NCBI RefSeq assembly: GCF_009017255.1
Contig: NZ_WBZB01000025.1
Location: 1-64,000, forward strand
Origin: Alkaliphilus serpentinus
Lineage (GTDB): Bacteria; Bacillota; Clostridia; Peptostreptococcales; Natronincolaceae
Direction of reading: 5' to 3'
DNA: 64,000 nt
Shown: one piece after another, positions 56,072 to 64,000 of the stretch
How positions within the stretch are numbered: position 1 is the first letter of the stretch
Layout: the number at the start of each line of letters is the position of its first letter
Position numbers and translations under genes: made by a program
The notes under the pieces: generated by a model
The model's input: the letters and a program-made list of their open reading frames with translations, nothing else
The model's database searches: none
Told to the model about the DNA's origin: nothing

Positions 56072-56100
56072 ATTATATTCCATTCTATGGATATCGTCAA
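56072..56100 (-). promoter_or_regulatory. Promoter of the MutS2-like attenuator
   Basis: TTGACG (56100-56095), 17-bp spacer, TATAAT (56077-56072) on the minus strand, about 23 nt upstream of the leader ribosome-binding site. Confidence 0.88.
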
Positions 56101-56185
56101 CCTTAGTTTTCTTAATTTATATTAACTTATTCATTAATTCATAATTGTCTCTGTAAGGGACGTATATTTAGATGAGAGGGGGATT

Positions 56186-57121
56186 ATGATGATCTATAGC
56201 TTTACTACTGCAATCACTGGTTTAGGCCTATTTCTATTAGGAATGAAATATTTAACTATTGGTTTAAAATACCTAGTATCCTCCCAGATTAAAAATAAAA
56301 TTAAAGGGTTGACAATTCACCCCATATTGGGATTGTTTATAGGGGCTGTCACCACCATGCTACTACAATCCAGCAGTAGCACCACCATCATTATGGTAGG
56401 CTTAGTGGAGGCAGGGCTATTATCGATATACCAGGTTACTCCCATGATTATGGGTGCCAATATTGGAACTACAATTACAGCCCAAATAATTGCCTTCAAT
56501 ATTGGTCCTCTAGCTGCTATTATATTGCTTCTAGGTGTAATTCTTACCCTCTTGAAGGCTAATAAAAAGGTTCAATTATTAGGAGAGGTGCTTTTAGGAG
56601 TTGGGTTAATTTTTATTGGAATCAATCTTCTAGGGGAGGGCTTAGTTCCCCTAAAAGATTTTCTTGCCTTTAAAAATGTATTAGCTGAGCTGGGAAACAG
56701 GCCAATTTTAGGGGTACTTATGGGTTTTTCTACAACTGCCATCATTCAGAGCAGCAGTACTGGAGTGGCTATTCTCCAATCCTTGGTTATGAACAATACC
56801 ATTGCTGTAGCCTCGGCAATACCGATTCTGCTAGGTCAAAATATCGGCACCTGTGTTACAACCCTCATCGCCAGCCTTCATCTTGGAGGAGCAGGTAAAA
56901 AAGTGGCTGTTATTCATTTGTTATTCAATACCTTGGGAGTAATAGTGATCCTACCATTTCTACATCAGCTATATAACTTGGCTGTCTTTATGGCCCCCAC
57001 CAATTATGCCCGCCAGCTAGCCCACACCCATACATTGTTTAATGTAATAACAACCCTATTGCTTTTACCTTTGTTTCCCTTGATGGTGAAGGGGGTAGAA
57101 AAGATCATTAGAGACAATTAG
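56186..57121 (+). CDS. Na+/phosphate cotransporter family protein (compact NptA/PNaS type)
   Basis: A 311-residue membrane protein with two inverted Na/Pi repeats, each with the QSSSS/T signature: MLLQSSSSTTIIMVG near residue 60 and AIIQSSSTGVAILQ near 188. GANIGTTITAQ and GQNIGTCVTTL follow each. It lacks the cytosolic PhoU-like domain of larger homologues. Transports phosphate or a related anion with sodium. ATG 56186 after GAGGGGG. Confidence 0.9.
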   Translation: MMIYSFTTAITGLGLFLLGMKYLTIGLKYLVSSQIKNKIKGLTIHPILGLFIGAVTTMLLQSSSSTTIIMVGLVEAGLLSIYQVTPMIMGANIGTTITAQIIAFNIGPLAAIILLLGVILTLLKANKKVQLLGEVLLGVGLIFIGINLLGEGLVPLKDFLAFKNVLAELGNRPILGVLMGFSTTAIIQSSSTGVAILQSLVMNNTIAVASAIPILLGQNIGTCVTTLIASLHLGGAGKKVAVIHLLFNTLGVIVILPFLHQLYNLAVFMAPTNYARQLAHTHTLFNVITTLLLLPLFPLMVKGVEKIIRDN

Positions 57122-57150
57122 TAATGAGTAATAGTAATAGTAATGAGCCC
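57118..57150. repeat. Iterated AGTAATAGTAATGAG motif
   Basis: TAGTAATGAGTAATAGTAAT repeats directly after the Na/Pi gene; a related iterated sequence in inverse orientation lies near 62555-62596. Confidence 0.5.
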
Positions 57151-57251
57151 CCAATAAAAATCCATAAACAATCTTCCTCTACGCCTTGAGGTCAATGACT
57201 GACAAATTAACCAGTAACCTAAATGTAAAATCACCAAACATTGGAGTTTTG

Positions 57252-57515
57252 AGACTGTTCAAAAGCCTTTATATTCGAGGCGCAAGAAAAACCAACACCG
57301 GAGCTTATATAGTAATAAGTGAGGATGTTGGTTTTTGAAGCACAATTATTCAGATGAAAGAGGTTAGAAATCTCACAATTCAAAGCTTATTTAACTATAT
57401 GATGCTAGTTAATTTGATACAAAATAAGGAAGTATGTTTATGAAATCTTATATCAAATTCCTAGCTAAGTGACTGACACAAATCAGAGATTTGGTCATCT
57501 ACTTATCAACAGTCT
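57252..57515. mobile_element. MITE-like element, copy B (264 bp)
   Basis: Termini AGACTGTTCAAAA (57252-57264) and TTATCAACAGTCT (57503-57515). Positions 57285-57345 are the reverse complement of the core of copy A, including the hairpin AAAACCAACA/TGTTGGTTTT. It carries about 150 bp absent from copy A, so copy A looks like a deletion derivative. Non-coding, between convergent genes. Confidence 0.8.
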
Positions 57516-57522
57516 AATTATT

Positions 57523-59406
57523 CTAATTAATTAACTTCGTCATTATTTCATTACTTCTCCTTATAAACCTCTCCATAGCTTCAGGAGATAATGGTCTATG
57601 GCTGATGGTGGCTAAATCATAAATTTGTTGAGCCACCAATTTTAAGGTTTCTTCATCCTTTTCTCCATCCCCCATCATATACTGTAGCAATTGATGCTTT
57701 TTATTAAGAATAAGGGTTTCATCGGTGGGGATATGATCGAAATTCATCCCACCCATTCCATACATTTTCATCATTTCCTGCATACGTCGACTGTTTTCAG
57801 ACAATATAATGATCCCTGCAACATCATCAGACTTTAAGCCTTCCATCTTTAACTTTAGGTCATCCCTGCCAAGGGCCTTCTTAAAGATATCCGTTACCTT
57901 CTGGGAATTATTCTTCATAGCTTCCTGATCTTCTGCTTCTCCATCATCCTTCAATAACTCTGCCAGATCAGAATCTACCCTTAAAAATTTAATTTTTTCA
58001 TTTTTGGCCTCTAGCTGAGAGATAAAGGCGGAATCGATGGCATGGTCCAATATCACAGCCTGCAAATCATGCTCCTTTAAAAGCCTAATATATTGGGACT
58101 GTTGCATTTGATCAGTTGCATAGTAAACCTGATTCTCTAACTTTCCTTCCATGGCGGAAAGGTATTCTTCTAGGGTAACAGATTTCTCCTCTGTAGTTTT
58201 AAATAGGATAATCCCTTCTACTTGCTTAAGGAATTTATCATTTTTCAAGGAGCCGAATTTCACAAAGGGGCTGATATCATCCCAGAATTTCTTATAATCT
58301 GAGCGTTGAGACTTAAACAATTGATTGAGCTTATCAGCTACCTTCTTGGTGATATAATCGGAAATTTTCTTTACTGATCCATCATTTTGCAGGAAGCTTC
58401 TGGATACGTTAAGGGGTAAGTCTGGACAATCAATCACTCCCTTAAGGAGCAATAAAAATTCTGGAATAACCTCTTTAATGTTATCAGCAATAAAAACCTG
58501 GTTATTATATAGCTTAATTCTCCCCTCCAGTGTATCAAACTGGTTATTAAGCTTAGGAAAATACAAGATCCCCTTTAAATTGAAGGGGTAATCCATATTT
58601 AAATGAATCCAGAATAATGGTTCTCTAAAATCACTAAAGGTTTTTCGATAAAACTCCTGATACTCTTCATCTGTACATTCATTGGGCACCTTTAAATATA
58701 AAGGTTTGGGCTCATTTAGTGGCTTGATTTCTGGAAGTATTATATTGCCATCCTTGTCCTTTTCCGGATCTTTATCTGCAACATCTAAGTATATTGGGTA
58801 GGGCATAAAGGAGCAGTACTTTTCAATGGTTTCCCTGATTGTATATTCCTCTAAAAATTCAACCCCCTCTTCACCAATATGTAGGGTGATTTCTGTGCCC
58901 CTAGTTCTTCTTAAGCCCTTTTCAATTTCAAATTCTGTTCCTCCATCACAGGACCATTTAACAGCCTCGGCGCCTTCTTTATAGGAAAGGGTATCGATTT
59001 CTACGGTATGTGCCACCATAAAGGCTGAGTAAAAGCCCAATCCAAAGTGACCTATAATCTGATCCTTTTCTCCCTTGTCCTTATAGGTATTAAAGAAATC
59101 CTCTGCTCCAGAGAAGGCAATTTGATTAATATATTTATTGATCTCCTCCTCAGTCATTCCAATACCATTATCGATAAACTTAAGAGTTCTAGCGGTTTTA
59201 TCCAAAACAACCTTAATGCTAAAATCAGCATCCTCCTTTAAATCTGCCTCACCAAGACTATTTAATCGCTTTACCTTTGTTATGGCGTCACAGCCATTGG
59301 AGATTAGCTCCCTTATAAATATGTCTTGGTCGGAATACAACCACTTCTTGATTATCGGAAAAATGTTTTCACTATGAATAGACAAGCTACCTCTTTGTTT
59401 ACTCAT
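57523..59406 (-). CDS. htpG: Chaperone HtpG (Hsp90)
   Basis: A 627-residue Hsp90 with N-terminal ATP site (IRELISNGCDAI, DNGIGMT, GHFGLGFYSAFMV), middle domain and C-terminal dimerisation domain ending in HRPLSPEAMERFIRR. Note Gly-Cys in ISNGCDA in place of the common ISNASDA. ATG 59406 with GAAGGAG 8 nt upstream. A CIRCE-like operator upstream implies HrcA control. Confidence 0.97.
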   Translation of the reverse strand: MSKQRGSLSIHSENIFPIIKKWLYSDQDIFIRELISNGCDAITKVKRLNSLGEADLKEDADFSIKVVLDKTARTLKFIDNGIGMTEEEINKYINQIAFSGAEDFFNTYKDKGEKDQIIGHFGLGFYSAFMVAHTVEIDTLSYKEGAEAVKWSCDGGTEFEIEKGLRRTRGTEITLHIGEEGVEFLEEYTIRETIEKYCSFMPYPIYLDVADKDPEKDKDGNIILPEIKPLNEPKPLYLKVPNECTDEEYQEFYRKTFSDFREPLFWIHLNMDYPFNLKGILYFPKLNNQFDTLEGRIKLYNNQVFIADNIKEVIPEFLLLLKGVIDCPDLPLNVSRSFLQNDGSVKKISDYITKKVADKLNQLFKSQRSDYKKFWDDISPFVKFGSLKNDKFLKQVEGIILFKTTEEKSVTLEEYLSAMEGKLENQVYYATDQMQQSQYIRLLKEHDLQAVILDHAIDSAFISQLEAKNEKIKFLRVDSDLAELLKDDGEAEDQEAMKNNSQKVTDIFKKALGRDDLKLKMEGLKSDDVAGIIILSENSRRMQEMMKMYGMGGMNFDHIPTDETLILNKKHQLLQYMMGDGEKDEETLKLVAQQIYDLATISHRPLSPEAMERFIRRSNEIMTKLIN

Positions 59407-59462
59407 GTAAATCACTCCTTCTTATGTATTTAATTGAGGATAAATATCCCTTTTACAGATTT

Positions 59463-59491
59463 ATGATACAACTGAAGGAGTAATATGTCAA
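59463..59491 (-). promoter_or_regulatory. Promoter of htpG
   Basis: TTGACA (59491-59486), 17-bp spacer, TATCAT (59468-59463) on the minus strand. Confidence 0.88.
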
Positions 59492-59498
59492 TAAAAAA

Positions 59499-59525
59499 TT
59501 AGCACTCTCAATGGTCAAGTGCTAA
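59499..59525 (-). promoter_or_regulatory. CIRCE-like HrcA operator upstream of htpG
   Basis: TTAGCACTC, 9-nt spacer, AAGTGCTAA: one mismatch from the CIRCE consensus TTAGCACTC-N9-GAGTGCTAA. It lies 7 bp upstream of the -35 box rather than over the start site, an unusual position. Confidence 0.88.
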
Positions 59526-59533
59526 AAAAGATG

Positions 59534-59566
59534 AAAAATAAAACCCCAAGGAAATTGGGGTTTTAG
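59534..59566 (-). terminator. Terminator after korC
   Basis: AAAACCCCAA / TTGGGGTTTT stem with a 5-nt loop then ATTTTTC on the minus strand, 7 bp past the stop at 59573. Confidence 0.9.
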
Positions 59567-59572
59567 TATTAT

Positions 59573-60109
59573 CTATTGATTTTTAAACTCAAGCCCCTTA
59601 TTAATGGCGGTTAGGTTTACATCCATTAACTGTGGACGTTTAGCTGTAAGCTTTGTCATTGCCTTTTCTACCTTATTAAAATCGATTAACTTTAGATGGG
59701 GTATTAAAGCTCCAAGGCAAATCATATTGGCAATACTAGGGTTTCCTAGCTCATTGGCCATATCTGTGGCCGGTATTTCAATAACTGTGATATCATCCCT
59801 CTTGGATTCTAGCTTCGCTAGAGAGGAGTTTACAACCAGCACTCCGCCTGGCTTAACCCTTGGAGAAAACTTTTCATAGGCTGGTTTATTTAAAACAATT
59901 GCACAATCAGCATAATCAATAACATGAGAATAGATTTCCTCATCTGAAAGAATAACAGAACAGTTGGCTGTTCCACCACGCATCTCAGGTCCATAGGAGG
60001 GTATCCAGCAAAGCTCTAAATCTGAGCCCATTCCAGCATAGGCCATAACCTTACCCAAAAACATTACCCCTTGGCCTCCAAATCCGGCAATTATAACCTT
60101 ATCCATCAT
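59573..60109 (-). CDS. korC: 2-oxoacid:ferredoxin oxidoreductase gamma subunit
   Basis: A 178-residue protein starting VIIAGFGGQGVMFLGKVMAYAG, with PSYGPEMRGGTANCSVI, typical of gamma subunits. With the three upstream genes it oxidises a 2-oxoacid (2-oxoglutarate or branched-chain) plus CoA to acyl-CoA, CO2 and reduced ferredoxin. Overlaps korB by 4 bp; last gene of the operon. Confidence 0.93.
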   Translation of the reverse strand: MMDKVIIAGFGGQGVMFLGKVMAYAGMGSDLELCWIPSYGPEMRGGTANCSVILSDEEIYSHVIDYADCAIVLNKPAYEKFSPRVKPGGVLVVNSSLAKLESKRDDITVIEIPATDMANELGNPSIANMICLGALIPHLKLIDFNKVEKAMTKLTAKRPQLMDVNLTAINKGLEFKNQ

Positions 60110-60858
60110 AAGCTCTTTACCTCCTCTGTCACCTTTAATTCACCCATTTGATAAACAGGCATCATATTTTCACGCAGCCACTGTAAGCTGTCTACAGGAG
60201 AGATTCCCCAGTTGGTTGGACAGGTGGATAATACACTTACAAAGGCAAAGCCTAAACCTGCCATTTGTACTTGGAAAGCCTTTTTAATGGCCTTCTTGGC
60301 TTGATTAATATTCTTTGGTGAATCCACTGAAACGGCAGCTACATAAACTGCACCTTCTAGATTAGCAATCAGTCTTGGTAAATCTATTGGATATCCAGTG
60401 GTTGATACATCCTTCCCATAGGGGCTAGTTGTTGTCTTCATTCCCTCAAGGGTTGTTGGTGCCATTTGTCCACCGGTCATTCCAAAAATTGCATTGTTTA
60501 CCATTATTGAAGTAATTTTTTCCCCTCTGGCAGCAGCATGGATAGCATGCTGAGTACCTATAGCAGCAATGTCTCCATCCCCTTGATAGGTGAAGACAAT
60601 TCTATCTGGAAGGGATCTTTTTACACCGATTCCAACTGCTTGGGCTCTACCATGGGCAGCCCCTATAAAATCGCAGCTGAAAAAGTTTTGGCTAAAGCCC
60701 GCACATCCTACTGGGGAGATTCCTATAGTGTCCTCTATAATATCTAATTCTTCCATAACCTCTGCAATTAATCTCATAATGGTTCCGTGGGTACATCCAG
60801 GACAGAAGGAAAATGGAACATCTGTTAAGCCTTTACTTCTACCGAATATCTTTTCCAT
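60106..60858 (-). CDS. korB: 2-oxoacid:ferredoxin oxidoreductase beta subunit (TPP)
   Basis: A 250-residue thiamine-diphosphate subunit: FSFCPGCTHG supplies iron-sulfur Cys ligands, VFTYQGDGDIAAIGTQHAIHAAARGE is the TPP motif (GDG...N) and NNAIFGMTGGQMAPTT follows. Overlaps korC start; 2 bp after korA. Confidence 0.95.
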   Translation of the reverse strand: MEKIFGRSKGLTDVPFSFCPGCTHGTIMRLIAEVMEELDIIEDTIGISPVGCAGFSQNFFSCDFIGAAHGRAQAVGIGVKRSLPDRIVFTYQGDGDIAAIGTQHAIHAAARGEKITSIMVNNAIFGMTGGQMAPTTLEGMKTTTSPYGKDVSTTGYPIDLPRLIANLEGAVYVAAVSVDSPKNINQAKKAIKKAFQVQMAGLGFAFVSVLSTCPTNWGISPVDSLQWLRENMMPVYQMGELKVTEEVKSL

Positions 60859-60860
60859 TA

Positions 60861-61928
60861 CTACACCTCCCTAGCAGCTATGCCAAAGGTATTTTCAACA
60901 TAGTCTAATATTTCATGTTCTGTAGGTAGCATACCACCTTGTCTTCTGTATAAATGAACAGGTACTTTACACTCAACTGATAGTTTAACATCTTCAATCA
61001 TTTGACCAGTGTTTAGCTCTACTGTAACAATCCCTTTAACTTTATCTTTAAAGGGTAAAAAGGCTTTCTCAGGATAGGGCCATAAAGTAATAGGTCTAAT
61101 GAGTCCAAGCTTAATTCCCTTCTTGCGTGCATTTAATACTGTACTCTTACAGATTCTTCCGGTAATTCCATAGCTAACAAGAAGGTATTCAGCATCTTCT
61201 GTATAGAATTCCTCCCAATGCTGCTCCTTTTCTTGTATATCCTTATATTTAGCTTCCCAAACCAGATTATTAGCCTCACCAATTTCATTGGTTAAGGAAT
61301 AGCTGGCTAAAACTCTCTTTTCTCTTCCTCTAGCACCATCAACTACCCAGTCTCTATCCACTGCTGGTGCTTCTGGTCTTTCCTTTAAAACCACAGGCTC
61401 CATCGTTTGACCTAAGAAACCGTCAGTTAAAAGCAATACAGGATTTCTATATTTATCTGCTAAATCGAAGGCCATCATGGTATAATCATATAATTCCTGA
61501 GCCTTAGAAGGAGCTAAAACGATGGTTCTATAATCCCCATGGCCACCGCCCCTAGTTGATTGGAAATAATCGGATTGAGCAGGACCTAGTCCGCCTAGTC
61601 CTGGACCACACCTATTTACATTAACGATTACCATTGGTAGTCCTACAGCAGCACTATAGGAGATACCTTCTTGCTTTAAGCTTACTCCGGGGCTTGATGA
61701 AGCAGTCATAACCCTTGTTCCTGTACAGGCTGCTCCATAGCACATGTTTATAGCTCCTATTTCATCCTCTGCCTGAAGAACTGTACCTCCATGCTTAGGC
61801 ATATGGGCTGATAGGTATTCCACCACTTCTGTAGAGGGTGTAATAGGATATCCAAAAAATACTTTACAGCCTGATCGAATGGCAGCTTCGCCAATTATTT
61901 CATTACCCTTCATTAGTACCTTTTCCAT
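60861..61928 (-). CDS. korA: 2-oxoacid:ferredoxin oxidoreductase alpha subunit (VorB-like)
   Basis: A 355-residue subunit: KVFFGYPITPSTEVVEYL, QAEDEIGAINMCYGAACTGTRVMTASSSPG and RCGPGLGGLGPAQSDYFQSTRGGGHGDYRTIVLAP are diagnostic. Annotations split between VorB (branched-chain) and KorA (2-oxoglutarate); sequence alone does not decide. Upstream 25 bp lies the ferredoxin subunit gene. Confidence 0.95.
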   Translation of the reverse strand: MEKVLMKGNEIIGEAAIRSGCKVFFGYPITPSTEVVEYLSAHMPKHGGTVLQAEDEIGAINMCYGAACTGTRVMTASSSPGVSLKQEGISYSAAVGLPMVIVNVNRCGPGLGGLGPAQSDYFQSTRGGGHGDYRTIVLAPSKAQELYDYTMMAFDLADKYRNPVLLLTDGFLGQTMEPVVLKERPEAPAVDRDWVVDGARGREKRVLASYSLTNEIGEANNLVWEAKYKDIQEKEQHWEEFYTEDAEYLLVSYGITGRICKSTVLNARKKGIKLGLIRPITLWPYPEKAFLPFKDKVKGIVTVELNTGQMIEDVKLSVECKVPVHLYRRQGGMLPTEHEILDYVENTFGIAAREV

Positions 61929-61953
61929 GTATTATATCACTCCCATCTATACT

Positions 61954-62157
61954 CTATTTGTAAACCTCTATCGCTACATCTGGACACACAGTTGCGCATA
62001 AGGCACAGCTAATGCACTTTTCTTGATCTGTACAGACAACTGTAAAGTATCCCTTTTGATTTGACTTATCTCCGATTGCTAGAATTTTCTTGGGACAAAT
62101 ATCAACACAAAGGTTACAGCTTTTGCAGTACTGGCTTAATATTTTTACCTTTTCCAA
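61954..62157 (-). CDS. korD: 2x[4Fe-4S] ferredoxin-type delta subunit
   Basis: A 67-residue protein with two clusters: CKSCNLCVDICPKKIL and CISCALCATVCPDVAI. It carries electrons from the TPP/Fe-S subunits to ferredoxin. First gene of korDABC; promoter faces the divergent LysR gene. Confidence 0.95.
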   Translation of the reverse strand: MEKVKILSQYCKSCNLCVDICPKKILAIGDKSNQKGYFTVVCTDQEKCISCALCATVCPDVAIEVYK

Positions 62158-62665
62158 TCTAATCCCTCCTTTAATTCTTGATCTTATTTCTAAAAATATT
62201 TTAAGAAATAAAATTTAATCCTAACTATAGGATACAGAATATTAGCTACATTGTGAAATATGAGAATTAAATATCAGTAATAAGTAAAAGTGATTACTGT
62301 TGATGGATATAGAATAAAATGTTATTATTATATTGATTCAGCAGAGCTGAATCATAAATGAAGAATGTAGAATTTAGAATGTAGAAAATTATAGATTGAA
62401 AATGGAGAAATGACAATTGAAAATTGAAAACTAAGATAAAAATAAGAATGGTTTTAGAATGCCTATTTTAACTAAAATATAGGTTTTATAATTAACTTTA
62501 ACTCACCAATTTTTTATTTCATTTTACACTTTTAATTGTTACTTATCACTTATTATCTATTACTCATTACTAATTACTCATTACTCATTACTAATGATCT
62601 TTGTTATATTTCATTCTTCATTCTTAACTCATAATTCTTAATGATCTTACCGAAGGGGTGATTCC
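62158..62665. repeat. Intergenic region with iterated inverted repeats
   Basis: No gene. Iterated units, GAATGTAGAATTTAGAATGT from about 62363 and TTCATTCTTCATTCTTAACT near 62611, form inverted ends, and TTACTCATTACTAATTACTC-type tandem iterations occupy about 62555-62596. These resemble the elements at 22111-22279 and 57118. Promoters of korD and the LysR gene must lie here. Confidence 0.55.
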
Positions 62666-63577
62666 ATGGATATCCGCCAGTTACAATACTTTATAGCAGT
62701 AGCAGAAAATTTAAGCTTTACTGAAGCATCAAAAGAATTATTTGTGGCTCAATCAGCCGTTAGTCAGCAAATTGCCGATTTAGAAAAAAAGATTGGAGCC
62801 AAGCTATTTATTAGAAATAAGAGGACTGTTAAACTCACCAATGCTGGACAGGTTCTTTTAAAGGAAGCTATTGGTCTTGTAAATAAAACTCAAGAGGCCT
62901 TGGAAAAAACAAGACAAGCAGATTTGGGTATTATTGGGAATTTAAAGATAGGATTTTTAGGCTATACCGAAAGGCATTTTCTCCCCCATTTGATTAGACA
63001 ATTTAGAAGAAGTTACCCAAAGGTGGACCTACACCTAAATCAATTTAATCATGGCACTTTAATAGAGGCTTTAAAGGCAAAGGAATTAGACATAGGCTTT
63101 ACCTTATCCTTTGGAATTGATAATATTGGAGATTTAGAGGGTAAAAGGATATTTACTGAAACCATTTCTGTTGCCATGCATCAAAAGCATCCCCTAGCAA
63201 ATAAAGAAATTTTAAAACTTGAGGAGCTTGCCGATGAGCGTTTTATCGTGTTAAATAGATTGGAATCTCCCCAGGGCTTTAACAAAACCCTATTAATGTG
63301 TAGCAACAGTGGTTTCTCCCCCAATATCGTTAGGGAACCTAGGCTTATAAACACTGTACTTCTCTTAGTGGATGCCGGGATGGGAATCGCAATCGTTCCT
63401 AAAAGTCTAAAGCTATACTCCAGCCCCAGCCTTAGATTTATTGATATTGATGGGGAGCAGACGGAGGATCAGCTAGTGGCGGCATGGAACAAATCTAACG
63501 AAAATCCTTCTATTCCCTTATTTTTAAAGGAACTGGAAGGTATAAATGAAGAATATTTTCAAAGGTCCAGTATCTAA
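62666..63577 (+). CDS. LysR-family transcriptional regulator
   Basis: A 303-residue regulator with N-terminal HTH (MDIRQLQYFIAVAENLSFTEASKELFVAQSAVSQQI) and periplasmic-binding-like effector domain. It is divergent from korDABC across a 0.5-kb gap, so control of that operon is plausible but unproven. ATG 62666 has GGGGTG upstream. Terminator follows the stop. Confidence 0.93.
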   Translation: MDIRQLQYFIAVAENLSFTEASKELFVAQSAVSQQIADLEKKIGAKLFIRNKRTVKLTNAGQVLLKEAIGLVNKTQEALEKTRQADLGIIGNLKIGFLGYTERHFLPHLIRQFRRSYPKVDLHLNQFNHGTLIEALKAKELDIGFTLSFGIDNIGDLEGKRIFTETISVAMHQKHPLANKEILKLEELADERFIVLNRLESPQGFNKTLLMCSNSGFSPNIVREPRLINTVLLLVDAGMGIAIVPKSLKLYSSPSLRFIDIDGEQTEDQLVAAWNKSNENPSIPLFLKELEGINEEYFQRSSI

Positions 63578-63595
63578 CACTGGACCTTTATTATA
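63560..63595 (+). terminator. Terminator after LysR gene
   Basis: AAAGGTCCAG / CTGGACCTTT stem spanning the stop codon, then ATTATAAG. Confidence 0.85.
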
Positions 63596-63735
63596 AGCGT
63601 ATATCATTTCATCATCTCTGATAAAACTCTTATCTCCCCTTCTATTGCATCCACCTCTCTTTTTTTCTGTAGCAATAATGAGTTTTTCATCCGATGTCGA
63701 ATACTTGTAGTATCAACGACTTTGGAGGTAGTTAC

Positions 63736-64000
63736 ATGTCCGTAAATCTTATAAATATTAAAACTTATACAGATGGTAAAGCCGCTTTTTTAGTCGGTTC
63801 ATTAAAACAAATGGGTTTACCACAAATTATTGATAATCATATGATTAGCGAGATGTTCAGCCAAGTTGATGCTAATTCTTTTGTTCGATTTGGTATTAAG
63901 GTTCAGAGCGTTAACTTTGACACCATTTCCAAGGTTCTGTGGGGTACTTATGAAGTAGATTGTGAAGAGGATGGTGTCATTCAAATTGGTTATGGTTATA
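63736..64000 (+). pseudogene. IS1634-like transposase, partial and probably internally deleted
   Basis: ATG 63736 (GGAGG upstream) opens a frame that runs off the window: MSVNLINIKTYTDGKAAFLVG ... GLPQIIDNHMISEMFSQV, then directly VNFDTISKVLWGTYEVDCEE. The second block resembles the catalytic DTTSKVMWG region of IS1634-family transposases, normally about 100 residues further along, so an internal in-frame deletion is likely. The right end is not visible. Confidence 0.6.

Noticed and set aside
55757-56100. T-box interpretation of the MutS2-like leader
   Set aside because: No T-box sequence or specifier stem; a leader ORF and competing hairpins explain it better.

Overview
The window reads as a chromosomal segment of a low-GC, spore-forming, anaerobic member of the Clostridia; Alkaliphilus or Natronincola relatives are my best guess, by inference. 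Sporulation genes (a ytxC-like gene and an alpha/beta-type SASP), a ferredoxin-linked 2-oxoacid oxidoreductase, T-box leaders on pheST and thrS, a CIRCE element and AT-rich Firmicute promoters all fit. Most genes lie on the minus strand.

Positions 1-19500 form a defence island. A CRISPR array (1-739, continuing off the left edge) follows its leader and a complete type I-B cas operon transcribed leftward: cas6, cas8b (with an internal cas11b start), cas7, cas5, cas3, cas4, cas1, cas2. Upstream of cas6 lies a mini-CRISPR not shown by any ORF. Two degenerate repeats flank a 26-nt spacer that matches the DNA just upstream of the cas promoter in 21 of 22 positions, beside a TCA motif. I read it as a CreR-type RNA through which Cascade represses its own operon. 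After a decayed gene and a D-threonine-aldolase-family gene comes a type II Wadjet operon (jetA-jetB-jetC-jetD), an SMC-like anti-plasmid system.

Positions 19600-43700 are mostly housekeeping: a U32 peptidase-family RNA-hydroxylation enzyme, zapA, pheST with a T-box, a YqzL-like microprotein, an rRNA methyltransferase, a Ktr/Trk potassium system, infC-rpmI-rplT behind an L20-type leader (infC starts at AUU), a short FtsH-like protease, a frameshifted GGDEF gene, a RAYT transposase with REP-like palindromes, thrS with a T-box, ytxC, tRNA-Cys, hslO, a cold-shock gene and a SASP.

Positions 43700-62160 carry a CPBP protease, dapH and an M20 deacetylase (divergent), hpt, a nucleoside-recognition membrane protein, a GAF protein, a two-OB-fold SSB-like protein, an unusual MurE-like ligase, a polysaccharide deacetylase, a Smr-less MutS2 paralogue, a Na/Pi cotransporter-like protein, htpG and a four-subunit 2-oxoacid:ferredoxin oxidoreductase. 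The MutS2-like gene sits behind a leader peptide attenuator of the kind known from ribosome-targeting antibiotic resistance genes, which suggests an inducible ribosome-rescue factor. The window ends with a LysR regulator and a broken IS1634-like transposase.

Two copies of a MITE-like element (about 46.8 and 57.3 kb), a related 3'-end hairpin family and four REP-like palindromes are scattered between genes.
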